Shown here one piece after another: positions 1 through 12,892 of a stretch of 64,000 nt of DNA (position 1 is its first letter; each line of letters starts with the position of its first letter). The notes beneath the pieces are model-generated. The model saw only the letters and a list, made by a program, of their open reading frames with translations, searched no databases and was not told the DNA's origin. The translations under genes were made by a program, and so were the position numbers. The stretch is taken from contig OW028586.1 in assembly GCA_932294295.1 (NCBI GenBank), forward strand, positions 10,135,790 to 10,199,789, written 5' to 3'. This DNA is from Alitta virens. Taxonomy: Eukaryota; Annelida; Polychaeta; Phyllodocida; Nereididae.

Positions 1-359
1 CTTATGTAGCTGGAGTAACTGATGTAGAGTATCTTGCTGGAGTAATTATATTATTTTTTATATATTTCCCCATTGTTACTTATTGAAATCTCTAAAGTTA
101 TTAGTTGATATTTACCTATTTCCCCATTTACTTCTCAAGCATACTGTTACAAAGATAACAAACGGTTAATTCATGATGACATCGATTTTGGGTTATGTGA
201 ATAAGATATTGATGGAGGTTTGATTCAGTTCGAAGAATCATTCAGAATGTTGCTCAGTTTATATGTTACAAAATGCTCTGTAAGCAAATGTTATAACTAC
301 TTACATTTCAGTTTAAACTGACGAGCCTTCCAAGCAGTATTAAGAATATTTTGCTTATG

Positions 360-665
360 GTGTGGACTGCAGGCCACTAGTTAGCCAACCTTGAGCTTAT
401 AGCGTGGACTGCAGGCCACTGGTTAGCCAACCTTGAGCTTATAGTGTGGACTGCAGGTCACTCTTTAGCCAACCTTGAGCTTATAGTGTGGACTGCAGGC
501 CACTGGTTAGCTAACCCTGAGCTTATAGTGATGACAGCAGGCCACTGGTTAGCCAACTTTGAGCTTATAGTATGGACTACAGGCCACTTGTTAGGCAACC
601 TTGAGCTTATAGTGTGGATTGCAGGCCAACAGTGTTTAGCCAACTTTGATTTTATAGTGTGGCCA
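360..665. repeat. 42-bp minisatellite, about 7 copies
   Basis: About seven diverged copies of a 42-bp unit lie head to tail, each with the core ggactgcaggccact followed by gttagccaaccttgagctta. Because 42 is a multiple of three and the unit lacks stops in some frames, open frames appear on both strands, but they only repeat a 14-residue word and show no other coding sign. Confidence 0.9.
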
Positions 666-2274
666 ACACTGAGATGATATGGCACATTATGTGGTTAGCC
701 ATTTTATAGAAAAATACATATCGGAATATTCTATGGTGTATGGGACTATTTCTTCTATTGTATTGTATATAATTATTACATGTATCAATTTATAATTGTT
801 TTAACATTTATAACCTCATATTTATTTGCTTATGCTCCTGTTACATTAAGCAGCTGCAATGTGTGCATATGTACGATTGTGATATTTCTTAATTTGTTAA
901 TAACTACTCAATCATATGTCATATACATTTTATACAGTGTAGGCGTAGGAATGATTTTTGGATGGGCATTAGACATGCCATTTTTGAGTGTGTAGGTCAC
1001 TTTATCTTATCTCTGATCAAACAAACTTGTGATCTGTAAACTCTCAGTGTCAATAAATGTCATATTTATATGTTTGTGAACTGTTTTTATCAGTTAAGTG
1101 ATGAAATTGTTTCTGAAGTGGCAATTGACCCCATATGAGGCCTAATTGGGGTAAATAATCAGAGATGGGACTTAACTGATAACAATTGACAGTAGCTTGT
1201 GTTGGTTTATCAGTTTATGACTCCATGATACTTCGAAGGGCTTTTTTTTTATACTGAGGTGAAACACTGTTTCACTCAACAAATTCATTTATTACTCACT
1301 GTAGCTTTCGGGTCTGTCAAGTACCCTTCTACAGCACAAAACGATGGCGTGGCAGTAGGTATCAGTCACATGACTCAGGGATTAGTAATGAGTCACATGA
1401 CTGAATGAGACTGTGGTACACAGGCTGAAGGTGGTAATGGCCCTGGTCGATTGAGCTCTGAGTTGGAACTGGTGATGCGCATTGCAGAGCTGTCAAAGGT
1501 GTGCCGAAAAAATGCCCGTGAGACGACAGTTGATATGATAAACAACCTTATAATTTAACAGTACATTAATTTATGTACAAAAGAAAGTTTGAATTTAAGA
1601 ATCAGACAAAAATTAACTGAGTTATATTCATGACGCCGGTTGAATTGCTTTCAATCTCGTTCCCATTACAGTTTTCTATCATTTCGCGATACATTATTCA
1701 ATAAGTTCGTCATTTTCCATCCGATTTAAAAATTTGAAGTTCCAAATGGCTTAAATTAATTGAGGAATAAACGGTAAAACCACATCTCGTCCCTGATCTG
1801 TTTGAGTCGCGTCCACTTCGTCTGATCTGTCAAATAGATCAGTGTGTGGTTTTCCTAGAATCTTAAACTAGGTAAGTTGGTCAGTTTCAAAATACAGCAC
1901 CCTTTAATTGATGGTGCTTTATATAATTTTTTTTGCAAGTATGCCATTTTCGCAAGCATTTGCTGCTGAATTGTGCAGAAGTTTTTCAAAATATCCTAAA
2001 TAAAATAAGCTGTCCTCAAGCCACTGTTTTCGTAAAAAAAAAAAAAAATTCTTGTATGATATGCTTCAGTTAATATGTAATACAGGACAGAAAGTAAGTG
2101 GTATGCAAACTTGTTCCACTTTACTCGAAACTCGTTTAAGAATTCTAGGCTATATTCTGTCTTCCATGGATAGCCAGAAAAAATAACAAGGCAAAAACGA
2201 AACGATAATTTATTAAAATTTATGGAATGAGGCTGACACACTATATTTACACAATGTCATGTAATGCGCAGTGA
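666..2274. other. Intergenic stretch upstream of GALM
   Basis: No gene or recognisable repeat is seen here apart from short A and T runs. It presumably holds the distal 5' region of the GALM gene that begins at 2341. Confidence 0.5.
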
Positions 2275-2284
2275 TTTATATAAG
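2275..2284 (+). promoter_or_regulatory. Candidate TATA box of GALM
   Basis: The sequence tttatataag lies 57 bases before the GALM start codon, a spacing that would put transcription start near 2305-2310 and leave a short 5' UTR. The match is only to a short AT-rich motif in an AT-rich genome, so it is weak evidence. Confidence 0.35.
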
Positions 2285-2340
2285 AAGTTTTACAGTGGTA
2301 AACACCAGTAACATGAAAGGGATATAAAGTGCACTGAATT

Positions 2341-5300
2341 ATGGAAACTACAGTAACAAGAAAAGATAATCGAAAATATTTAGGATGGAGTGCTCTTCTG
2401 TTGCTGGCATGTGTGACCGCTTTGATTCTATTCATATTGTTTGCAACTGGAGCAATAAATGTGAGGAGAAAACAGGACATTACTGACTCAAAATCAAAGG
2501 TAAGGAAGTGTATTATAATGCATATGATGTACGAAAAACCTCTCAAGATCACCTCACTTTTAAGACTACCTCACAATTAAAGTGCATGCTTTTTTATTTT
2601 GTTCCAACAGTATCTACTTATGTAGTTCACATCACTTTTAAGACCATTAAGACCAACTTAATTGATAATTGCATGGTTCATAATGGTATCTTAAATAACT
2701 GCAAATTAGAGCAATGTTTTGTTATTTCCCCTGATATTTTGTGTCCGCCGAGGCTGTTTTCTCAATATATTATAGAAATGAAAATGGTTACTCCTTGTTA
2801 AGTTAATTCCTGGCAATTCACTCTAAAACATATCTTAGTGCTGGTGCATCATGAGATAACCTCTTATGAAATTGAAGTTCTATGTTGAATCCTGAAATTC
2901 ACCATCAATAATAAGTAGGTTAGACTCTTTCATAATATTTCAGATTACCATCGCCACTAGTGAAGTAGACGTTGATGGTGGGAAACATTACCACAGGTTT
3001 GAACCAAATATAATTTAATATTCACCTAAGTTATGTCATATACAATCAACGTGAATATATATATGGCTATTCTTGACATTTGGTCATATCAGAAAAGATA
3101 TATATGTCACATATAACTATAGCTCTACTCACTAAGTCTGTTTAAAGCTACAACTACAGTGATATGATATTCAGGTTCTCATTATTTTATACATAATATG
3201 CTAATAGTATACAGCTTAAAAGTCAAGGTCCCAGTTGCCTTAATTATATGTTTTCTGGGCTGAGTCATTCTCTAAGTAAGATATATACATAAAAAATAAA
3301 TCACAGACCAAACTGCAAACCATTAAACAAATACTGATCACAATATCAATATAAGATTAAAATGTACATAGTTATATGCAAATACTGATAATAATATCAC
3401 AATATAGAATACCACGTACTATGACCAACAAATACAGTGTACTGATATTGGTAGGGGATATTGGTCAGTTCTGATGAAGCTCAACTTACACATACATTGT
3501 ACACTACCACGAAACATGACCAATGAATAATTTAGGTGTAGCATGAAACAAATAGTGCATCAATAGTCTATGTCAAAAATTACAATTGCAGATCTATCAT
3601 GACCTCAACGTACATATGACCTATTATACTGCCATTGTATGTTGTACAGTAGGGTCCAAAATAATATAATTTCCAAAATATTGTTGGGTGGGGGCCTAGT
3701 TTAGTGGTAGCGTGCTGGGCATACCAGCTGCTAAGTCCTGGCTTCGATTTCCGGTTGAATCTAAGTTGGATGGCTGTTTCATCCCTCATTTCATTGCCAT
3801 GGTCCCTGTCTGTCCTAATTAGCCCATCAGGTGTAGAAATACAGGACGTAAAGCTCTAATCCACCCCACCACCACCATCCAGAAATGTTGCAAGCTTTTG
3901 TCTCAACAGATTCCTACTTTAAACGTCTTTGTAAACACATTTCTTGGCATGCATGTCTTGTGATATTTCCATGTTGCTTTGCTTATGCAAACTTTTTTTA
4001 TTATCTTAGGTAAATATGCCTATGTTTACGAACTATCTAACTACTTGTCTAAGTACTTGACTTAACCTTATTAAGTTGTGTTTGGGATTCCTTTTAGCTG
4101 AATTGTTATGTTATCAACAAACTTATTGTAAAATTGCATAAAACACATACACACAAATAGAAATGTCTTATTAGAAGTAAAGTCTACAGTAACCCAATCT
4201 ATTGATTACTTGAATTAAATTGTTCACTCGCCTTTCTTGGCTTATGATCGAGTATTTTGGCACCCTGTGTGAATTTAGTTGTTTACTTCACTTTATTGTA
4301 TGTCAGAATAAGGCTTTCCAATAACAATGGTATGAGTGTGGTATTGCTGGACTATGGAGGAACAATCATGAAAATCGAGGTTCCTGACAAAAAAGGCAAC
4401 ATTGATGACGTCACGCTTGGATTTTCCACAATACAAGGTACTTAAATTTTAAAATGTGTAGGATAAAAAACAGAATTAAGACATGCATGAGCAACCTTAG
4501 ATGGAACTAATATAGACAGAGTTGAATATCTGTGATATTTGTGTACAAATCTGAAATTCACAAATCATTGTCATTTTCTAGTAAAAAAGACTTCTGTGTA
4601 CATAACCTATCTAAGAGCAATATTGGAATCTTCTAGTATGGTCACCCTACCTTAAAGAAAATATAGAGAAACTCGAATCTGTACTGTGTTATTTCACTAG
4701 AAAGTTGCCTGGCCTATCTGATTTTTCATACCAAACACGGTTATCATGTTACAGTTTTGAGAGTCTAGAATCTGGTAGAATCAAGGCAGACTGATCACTG
4801 TATTATGAAGTCTCCAACAACATGATCTGTATTAATTCCAAGGACAGTATAAGATTATACAATAGTAGTCGAGGTAATAATAAACACATATATCATTCTT
4901 AAATATGCTATATGCTAGGAGAATTGCAGCTAGAAAACAATTCTGGGCAAACGGAACTGTAAGACACTGGAATAGCCTTGATGAAAATATTGTAAATAGC
5001 AATAGTGTTTAAGACTTTAAAGTAAACTGAAAGATTTTATATTTAATGCATTTAGGGAATTGTTGTTATTGTATATGTTTTAATTGGAAAAATAAATTCA
5101 AATTCAAAATCTAAAAAAAAATTATCTATTAAGACCATCTTACAAAAAAAAAAGGACTAGTTGTGTAATGTAATTATCTCCAACGTAATCAGTTAATGAC
5201 TTTATTTCTCTCAGACTACTTAACCAAGAAGACCTACTTTGGCGCCCTCATCGGCAGATATGCAAACCGCTTAGCCAATGGAACCTTTACAATAGATGGA

Positions 5301-8300
5301 GTGAAGTACAACGTGACATTAAATGAGGGAAGTCCTCCCAATCGCCAATTGCATGGGGGAATCGAAGGATGGAATAAGGTGAGTTTGTAGAAGTCTTTGT
5401 TTTAAGTGGTACGGGCCATTGTATCTATGTCATAATGCACAAATTTCTCAAGTGCTGATCCAAACCAATCTTGCTTCAGTGCTACCCAACCCATCGTAAA
5501 CACAGTTTTTTTTTTCTTCTCCTTTACAAAGTCATTGTATATTTCATTGTAAATTTCCTGTACTACCCTGTATATGAATTTGTATATGGTATTACTAAAT
5601 ACATATATAAGTAACAATGGTGTTATTTCCTGATAAAATGTCAAACAGGGAGCCATAGTCCAATTTTGGTGTTGGACTCAAACCCAGCTATGGCAAAAAC
5701 ACTGTTATAAAAATGTGTAAGGAATTCGAAGTCCTGCAATTTGAGGCGTTAGCTTTAGAACTCCCAAGCAAGAGTAATTTTGATATGTATTAATGTTGAC
5801 TTAATGTTGTCAGTGTGACTACCATATATAGTCATAAGTTTTGTTTCGTTGCATTTATTTATTTTGTAGGTTCGCTTTAATTTCACCCTTGGCGAAGACT
5901 ACGTGGACTTCCATCATGTGAGCAAAGATGGCGACCAAGGTTACCCTGGAGAGGTCAAGGTCACAGCCAGAGTGAGGCTGACAGAGGATAACCAACTCCA
6001 GTTTGAGCTTAAAGCGAACACCACAAAAGCTACACCCATCAATCTCACTACACACCCCTTCTTCAACTTAAAAGGCCATGTGGGTGTTTTAAACTTATTT
6101 GTTAAGTTAATTATGATGCTTACTAGCCATTGTAGCATGTCGAATGTTCCCAAGTCTAATTTTTGCACAAGCGAACCTAATTCAAACGAAAATCGAAATC
6201 GCTTAGCAATTCTACTCACAAATATTTACAGAAATCGCAACTTTAATTGTCTCGTTTAGATTATATTAGTGGTCCATTTATATCTTTCGCCTTTTTTCAG
6301 AATAAAGGAAGCATCACAGATCATGAAGTTGCCATATTTGCAAATTCTTGGCTGGAAGTTACAGATGAGCTTATACCTACTGGTAGAGTAAATTCTCAAA
6401 TTTGGTATTCATATCATATTTAAGACTCCTGATAATAGTGCACATTTTCAACTTCTGTTTTATTTTTCACTTTTTTTAACAGGACGACTGGTCGATGTGA
6501 GTGATAGTGTGTTTGACCTTAGAAGGTCAAGGTCATTGCAAGAGGTCATATGGAATGTCAGTGATGCCACTGTGGGATATGACCACAACTTCTGCTTGAG
6601 AGGCCCCACTGGAATTAAATTAGCCGCACGGTAGGTGGGAACTGCGAAACTGGTAATTAACCAATATAGCATAACCAATTAGCTCGGGAGAACTTTACAG
6701 TGATAGGCTGGTGAGTTAGGAATTTTTTGAATACATGTTATCTTATTTATGATATATTTCATATGACCAGTACGTTATTTCTTGTACTATACATGAAAAG
6801 CACTATATTGCTGAACAAAAAATAAATAAAATAAAATTCTCCCCAGTAAAGCCAAAACTCACTGAGCCAACATGTAATCATATAATTGAGTGTACATTAC
6901 TTTTTCTACAATTTAGTCGATAGTAATCAAATGAAAAAAGTTTCAAATTTTTTTTAAAGTTGAACTTCTTTAGCAATCTTTAACTTTTGTGGAAATATAA
7001 CAGTGTATAGGATTTGATTTGTGATTAATATTAGTGATTCAGAGATTTCATCTTTAATTAGTTTCACAAGTTTATTGGACAGCCTATCAATACCACTGCT
7101 TGATTAAGATTGTAAATTGTCAATTACTGTCTTAACAAAATCCTCATTTACACTTTAAAATTGAAATTCTGTATTCACCTGATTTATTAGATACTGACTA
7201 AATGTTTTATGAATGGGAGGAACAATAGTGTTGGCAAGTTTTGGTCCAATCTCTATAATGTATATGTTAAATTCATTAGCAATTATATTTGGATCACTTT
7301 CTGGTAAATCATTAATAGAAAATATTTAGAATTTTTTATTTATTTTTAATCTATTTATATCTTGCTTAAGAGTTGACCAAGTATTTTTGATATTATTTTT
7401 TAATTTATCAAAGCAATCATGGCAATATTGTTTCTTTGCTAATTTATATTTTGTATGAGAATACTATTATAATTTTGTAAGTTATATTTATTATATTCAG
7501 GACTAATAATTGGGGTTGATCTTAACTTTGTGTATAATTTATCCCTAAATTTTATTGAATGCATTATGCCTGGGGTTGTCCAACTCTTTCTTTTATGCTT
7601 ATATTTATTTTTATTCCGAGCTGTTTTTAAAATGTCATTTAAAATATCATAGTTAATATTTGGGTCGTTATCAATAGCTGTATGAAACTTGCCCATGGTA
7701 AATTTCTGTGATATTTTATTTATAAAGTTACTTTTAGCATCAGCAGTGTTTACAAAAATATGTATGTGTTTTGGCATGTCAGTTACAGGTATTAGGTAAT
7801 CTAGGATCACAAAGTAAGGTTGATGATCAGATATGTTTTAAAAAAAATGCCAGCTGTGGTATTAGAAAAATTTGATGATAACTTAACATAACAATTGTCT
7901 ATCAATGTAGAACTAAAGTCATTAATTCCTGTTGGAAGCACTATTTTCGGGATGTATCCATTTGAAATCATTGTCTCAAAGAAATTATTGATATGAGTTG
8001 AATTCGCAATTTACAATAAATCAAGATTAAAGTCACCTGTCAACACGACTTCTTTATGTGCTCTTAAATGAAAAGACCTAATTTCTTCAATTTCGTTATT
8101 TAATGTTTCATAGTTGTCAACTGTCTCTCTTGGAGGTCTATAAATATTTCCAAATACTACCTTTTGTCGTGTGCTCTTATCAAAACTATTAAATACTACT
8201 TCAACAAATACTCCATCCCAAATATTGCTATTGCTATAAAAGGGCAAGACTTTATATTCAAGATTACCTCTGACATATATTGCTACTCCCCCATGTGCAC

Positions 8301-11069
8301 TGTATAAGTCTTAGTTTGTGAAGTTAAGTATAGCCTTCAAGCTGAAAAACGAAGTATCATTATTCTCAGATAACCAAGTTTCTTGTACAGCAATTACAGT
8401 AAAAGGGCAATGTGCAATATTATAATTCTCAATATATATTTTCAGCTGATTGAATTTTACTTGCAAGGACTGACAATTTAAACTTAAAATCTAAAAAGCA
8501 TTGTGTTTCTTTTCAGTAGATTAATTGCATAGGCATATCAAGTTTAAGTATTGTGCTCATAATGTCTATTAGTGATGATTCAACCATTTAACACCAGGTG
8601 GAGTTCAGTATATAATCAGTGAGGCAACAGGTGTCATCCAAACATGTAAAATTTGTGAGGAAAGGATTTGCAAGGGTCTCTCTGAAATCACCAACAAATT
8701 TATGAAATAAAGGAGTTCTGAATTACACATGGCGATATGCCCAAACAGAGGTAAAGGGGGACCAAGTTGTTTCAGAATATTTGCTCAGATCTTCCATCAT
8801 GGTTGTTTATGTAAAACAAAAAGCCCTTCTGTTCTAATAAGTCAAGTTGATGTTGATTTTCCAGCCTTGTTTCATTTCCATCCACTGGGTCCCAGGTTCA
8901 ATTCCTGGTTGAGCCTAAGTTGGATGGCTGTTTCATCCTTCATCTCATTGCCATGTTCCCTGCCTGCCCTATTCAGCCCAACATGTGCAGAAATACAGCA
9001 AGTAAAGCCCTAATCCACCAACACCTACCAAATGTAGCCTTATTTCATCAATCGCTTTGTGTTCCATCTTTTTAAGGTAAATGTCCACTTCAGACAGCCT
9101 TAACAATTTAATCTAACAAGCTTTATTTTACAGAATCACCGAGCCATCATCTGGCAGAGTCATGGAAGTTTACACCAACCAACCAGGTCTTCAGTTTTAC
9201 ACCGGAAACTTCCTCAACTGGACTTCTGCTAAAGATGGCGCCACCTACGAGCGTCACTCGGGATTTGCTATGGAACCCCAAAACTACCCGGATGCACCTA
9301 ATCATGTATGTACATGTATACCAGAACATGCAAATGTAGTACAAATTATAATAATAGAAGTTATGCTTATCCCGGCCTACCCTCTCAGTTGTTCTATGCT
9401 TGAAGTTTACTCTCACCAGTATTAAGTGTAAATAGCAACAATAATTTCCCTCGAAAGAAACAAAGACAATATTACATTGAACAAAGATGTACGGGAAAAT
9501 ATAAGCATATGATAAGTGTACATAATCATACATATATAAGACCATATTATACAATGCTATGACTGAACTAAACATTTATTTACAAAAAATTTCTATAGAT
9601 CTTTTCACACCGGAATACCAGTATCCAATTCAGAAATCTTTACACTGTGTGTCATCACCTCACAGCCCAGCGACCTAATTATGTACATGTTTTGCTCGTC
9701 TACTTATCTAAATAAAATTAATCAATTTCTCTTATAGTCTATAGGCTTGCTTATGGTATTAAAGGTCTAACAATGAAATTAAAGAATAATTTGATGTTCA
9801 TGTGCTCAGTTTACGCAATTCTTGTTCTGACAAGCAGGCAATTCAGAAAAAATGCCTTAGCTAAAAAAAACTATGAATCCATTTCTCTTGTATTTTTAAG
9901 AGAATATAGCTATACTCAGCCTATTGGCTACAGTTTAACCAATCATTTTGTTTACCTAGGTGAACTGGCAAAGAATATAATTAGGTTGCTGGACTTTTAG
10001 GTGACAGCACACAGTGCTTACCTCACATATCACATCTAGTTATTGCAATTACACGCAGTTGATAATAGAAGTAATATATTATGAAATGATTTCACTTTTC
10101 AAAATAAATATTAACAACAGTTCAGGGAAATGATAACAATACCCATATCAATTGCAAATGCAAGCATATGGGCACCCCAATTTGTGTTAAGTTAAATGTT
10201 GAGAGGTGAAGGATTAAACCAAATCACAGCAATTCATGTTGGAAGTATTATTTTAGGGCATTGGCATAGAATAATATAATCACTGAAGGTAGATAAGATT
10301 GATAACAACTGTGATAATACTCACTGTTTTGAAGATATGGCCTCTTCTGATAACAGCATTTAATTCGGTGAGACTTCAGAGCAGAATTACAGAATGCAAT
10401 TTTGTATATTCACACATTAAGGGGCCAAATCGTAAAGTGTGCATGCCAAAGAGTTTGCCCCATGATCAGTGGTTAAGGTAGACATGATGTAAATTGCAGA
10501 AAATACGTACAGAATTGTTCCAAGAACAAAAAATAAATAGATTATGTAAATCATGGCATCCCAGCAGTTAGGTGTTGATTTTATCATTGAATGAAACAGA
10601 TCTGGTTGCATGCTTGGGTATATACAGCTACCCAGGAGCCGGCTTCTGATTGGGTTAAACTATCGCGGACCTGAGAGGAAACAGCTGTGGATGTTAGAAG
10701 CAGAGTGTTCCCGATTCCCAGTAGAGTGCCTTGTACTCGGTGTTTGTGGCTGAGGCAAGTAAAAGAACCCACCCATGGGGTACCTGTGTAACACGGTGTG
10801 GACTCCAAGCCTTATCATGTCATCATTACGTCTGCTTCTGACAGCTGGCCCTATAAAACCGCCGTCTGATGCTGTAATCGAATATTGTGGTATAGGTAGC
10901 CCCCTACATTGATACATACAGCTGTAGTGTCATTGATCACGTCCAGGTTTCTTCCAATTAGTTCTATTAATATTCTTATTACATATTTCAGGACAACTTC
11001 CCAGACAGCATATTGAGGCCTGGAAGCACTTATCAAATCTTCATGAGCTACAAGTTTTCTGTGAAGTAA
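2341..11069 (+). CDS. GALM: Aldose 1-epimerase (galactose mutarotase) with N-terminal membrane anchor
   Basis: Catalyses interconversion of alpha and beta anomers of hexoses such as galactose, feeding the Leloir pathway. Nine exons fit in phase: 2341-2499, 2944-2996, 4307-4437, 5215-5378, 5870-6079, 6301-6382, 6483-6630, 9134-9305 and 10992-11069; they sum to 1197 nt, 398 residues. The mutarotase core is clear: FGALIGRYANR, then RQLHGG (His about 161), INLTTHPFFNL (His about 231), GYDHNFCL, and AMEPQNYPD (Glu about 363). These match the two catalytic histidines and the catalytic glutamate known in the family. Typical family members are cytosolic and about 340 residues. This one has about 55 extra N-terminal residues: a basic start (R7, K8, R11, K12), a hydrophobic span at about 15-39, then RRK, as in a type II signal anchor. 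The second exon's donor (gtttga) is weak. A possible AATAAA lies at 11334. Introns hold LINE, SINE and MITE insertions. Confidence 0.94.
3685..3875 (+). repeat. tRNA-derived SINE, family A
   Basis: A tRNA-like head with an A-box-like cctagtttagtggtag and a B-box-like ggcttcgatttccggt is followed by a body containing ggatggctgtttcatccctc and gaaatacaggacgtaaagc, ending in a cca-rich tail. The same body recurs at 8886-9028 (plus) and 14564-14735 (minus), which shows it is a dispersed repeat. It sits in GALM intron 2. Confidence 0.8.
4575..5120 (+). mobile_element. 3' end of a non-LTR retrotransposon
   Basis: In shifted frames this segment encodes the C-terminal tail typical of LINE reverse transcriptases: WSPYLKENIEKLE, then FTRKLPGLSDFSY, and FWANGTVRHWNSLDENIV. 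It ends in an A-rich tail with the repeated motif aaattcaaattcaaa. Stops and frameshifts show it is dead. It is 5'-truncated and inserted in GALM intron 3, in the gene's orientation. It is probably from the Jockey/CR1-like group, like the fragments at 7080, 38261 and 52030. Confidence 0.75.
7080..8530 (-). mobile_element. Non-LTR retrotransposon fragment (endonuclease and start of RT region)
   Basis: Read on the minus strand this encodes a decayed endonuclease domain: VQETWLSENND, NIWDGVFVEVVF, FGNIYRPPRE and LTGDFNLDLL, followed by the linker region with SWTTPGIMHSIKFRDKLY. Frames are broken by stops and a small number of shifts. The motifs are shared almost word for word with the element at 38261-39753, so both belong to one family. 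It lies antisense within GALM intron 5. Confidence 0.85.
8886..9028 (+). repeat. SINE family A, partial copy
   Basis: Begins within the tRNA-like head at the B-box (caggttcaattcctggt) and carries the family A body with ggatggctgtttcatccttc and gaaatacagcaagtaaagcc. It is 5'-truncated and lies about 100 bases before GALM exon 8. Confidence 0.75.
9643..10016. mobile_element. MITE with about 38-bp terminal inverted repeats, copy 1
   Basis: The left end reads cactgtgtgtcatcacct and goes on to gcgacctaatta; the reverse complement of the right end reads cactgtgtgctgtcacct and goes on to gcaacctaatta. The 374-bp body matches the element at 18190-18540 over most of its length, including ggtattaaaggtctaacaat. 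No transposase is present. I could not define a convincing target-site duplication. It is in GALM intron 8. Confidence 0.8.
10700..10915 (+). repeat. SINE family B body
   Basis: Carries the family B body words gtgccttgtactcggtgt, gaggcaagtaaaa and ggtgtggactccaagcctta, shared with the copies at 25255, 42655 and (minus strand) 18830. The tRNA-like head is not evident in this copy. Confidence 0.7.
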
Positions 11070-11384
11070 TACTGGGACATACCTGTGCATATAACCACAC
11101 CAGAAAATTGAGATATATCAGACATGCACCTGTCGATGTAACTATCAGTGTTAGAGTAATGAGTCACACTGTTTTGACTTCCTCGATTTATTGTTGTTGA
11201 CAAAAATACAATTCGTTTTCACAGATATCAGAATTAATCCTTCCTATTTCTCAAAACATACTAAACACACAAACGTGGAATCGATAAATGCATTAGTAAA
11301 GACAAGACAATATATAGGAGGACCACATCAACGAATAAATATTTAATCATCAGAAGTGTACGTTATTATATAACATGGAAACAT

Positions 11385-11485
11385 GATGTGGACTCCAAGC
11401 CTTATCATCTCATCATTATGTCTGCTTCTTACAGCTGTTCGTATAAGCTATGCTTCAGGTCAGTAGCATTGATGCAACACATTTT
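11385..11485 (+). repeat. SINE family B, 3' fragment
   Basis: A short piece of the family B 3' half (gatgtggactccaagcctta, then catcattatgtctgcttct) lies between the convergent GALM and IL-17-like genes. Confidence 0.6.
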
Positions 11486-11762
11486 TATATATTTCAGTTA
11501 TAATGAGTTCATTGTCCCAAACAGATTCATTGACAAGTCGTGTATATAAGTGAGTTCCTATCCTCCAAAGATTATCACAGTTACGATATAACATAAATTA
11601 CCATACAGTTATAATATGCATAAGGTACACCACTCGCAAAAAATATATGACAATTTTAGCATGTACACTGTGGTCAAGGTGGCCTTATAAAGGCTTATAT
11701 ATTTTTGGTAGGTGATGTATAACAAATTCCAAAAATATAACACAAAAAATATTAATAATATA

Positions 11763-12817
11763 TTATGCTGCACAAACACAACCACTGGTGATTTTATAGT
11801 TATACCAATGTCCTGATTGTGCTTTTCTGACTAACAATGTGTACTCAGTTGGTTGGCAAGTAAAACTAGACGACTCCAATCCTCTACATTTATCACAGAT
11901 GCATTCGGCAGTGGCTATAGACTGGGGCATCCTGGTATTGTCTGTGTCAATTTTACTTCTAAACGGACAGAGTGATCTTCTGTTTAACAAGTTTGAGTTG
12001 TATTCGATGCCGTCGGCTCTGCAGATAGACTTTGACTCGGGGTAATTAAGTAGTTTTCTTAGTAAATATATCCTTGAAGTTGATAATGAAGATTCCATCT
12101 TTTTCGCTCTTAATTCGGGAATGACGAAAACGTTTCCTTCATAATAAGAACTCAGCTCTCCGTATAAGGAGGTATTTAAGGCTTCTGTCACTTTCGGAAG
12201 TGTGATTGTTCCATTGTTGGCAGGTGGGGTATTGTCGACATCAAGTTGTGAATCTCGTTTGATTGAGAAACAGTCGGTGCTCGCGGTAAAAGCAATAAAC
12301 AGCAGCACTGACATCTGAAAATTGATAAAAATGAAATGTTTAATAAGCTGAATGGTGCCATCTTTTAACTACAAAAATACATTTCATAAAAAAAAAATGT
12401 AGTTTAATACAATACAATGCATTTCAAATCATAAAATACAATATATCTTGCTCAGAGAGTAATGCCTGATAGAATAGCATGCATCTGTTTGGGTATAGAT
12501 TATATGTTATATTATCAGAATTTATTTGAATTTGACAAAGTCTGTCTGATTTTAAATTATATCAAAGACACGTAACAATCAAACAATACTTACTTTAGAT
12601 TGTTTTAATGTGTATTAAGTTTATTAAAATTTTAAGAAACGAAGATCACAGTCTCATTACACAATGGACCAGATATTACTTTAACAATGACAGTCCTAAA
12701 TTTCGACAATAATTTAGCATAATTATAATATGATTATTGTACATCAAATATTACGAATTGCAAAATATAGGTTACACTCACCTTAATAAGGGTGTGTACG
12801 AACTGATGTTCATCCAT
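11763..12817 (-). CDS. IL17-like: Interleukin-17-like secreted cytokine
   Basis: A secreted cystine-knot cytokine expected to act on IL-17 receptors. Two exons: complement(12782-12817), 12 codons, and complement(11763-12314), joined in phase 0 to give 195 residues. The spliced N-terminus makes a signal peptide (VHTLIKMSVLLFIAFTAS). The C-terminal third carries the family pattern: RRSLCPFRSKIDTDNTRMP, then ATAECICDKCRG, an isolated Cys (FTCQP), EYTLLVRKAQSGHWYNYKI and a final GCVCA. This order of CP, C-x-C-x-x-C, C and C-x-C is diagnostic of IL-17. The start codon chosen lies about 65 bases downstream of a TATA box. A longer upstream frame exists but would include the promoter. The gene is convergent with GALM. 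The IL-17 subfamily cannot be assigned by eye. Confidence 0.93.
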
Positions 12818-12880
12818 TGCAAGCAACTGTAACAGTAGCTTTCTTGAATTGCTTTCATTTTCATTTAAGGTACGTGCACC

Positions 12881-12892
12881 CTTATATATACC
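12881..12892 (-). promoter_or_regulatory. TATA box of the IL-17-like gene
   Basis: On the minus strand the motif ggtatatataag sits about 65 bases before the chosen start codon, so initiation about 30 bases downstream would give a 5' UTR of roughly 35 bases. The position supports the short first coding exon. Confidence 0.55.

Noticed and set aside
444..677. Open frame over the 42-bp repeat
   Set aside because: It only restates the minisatellite unit and is equally open on the other strand; no start context or splice sites.
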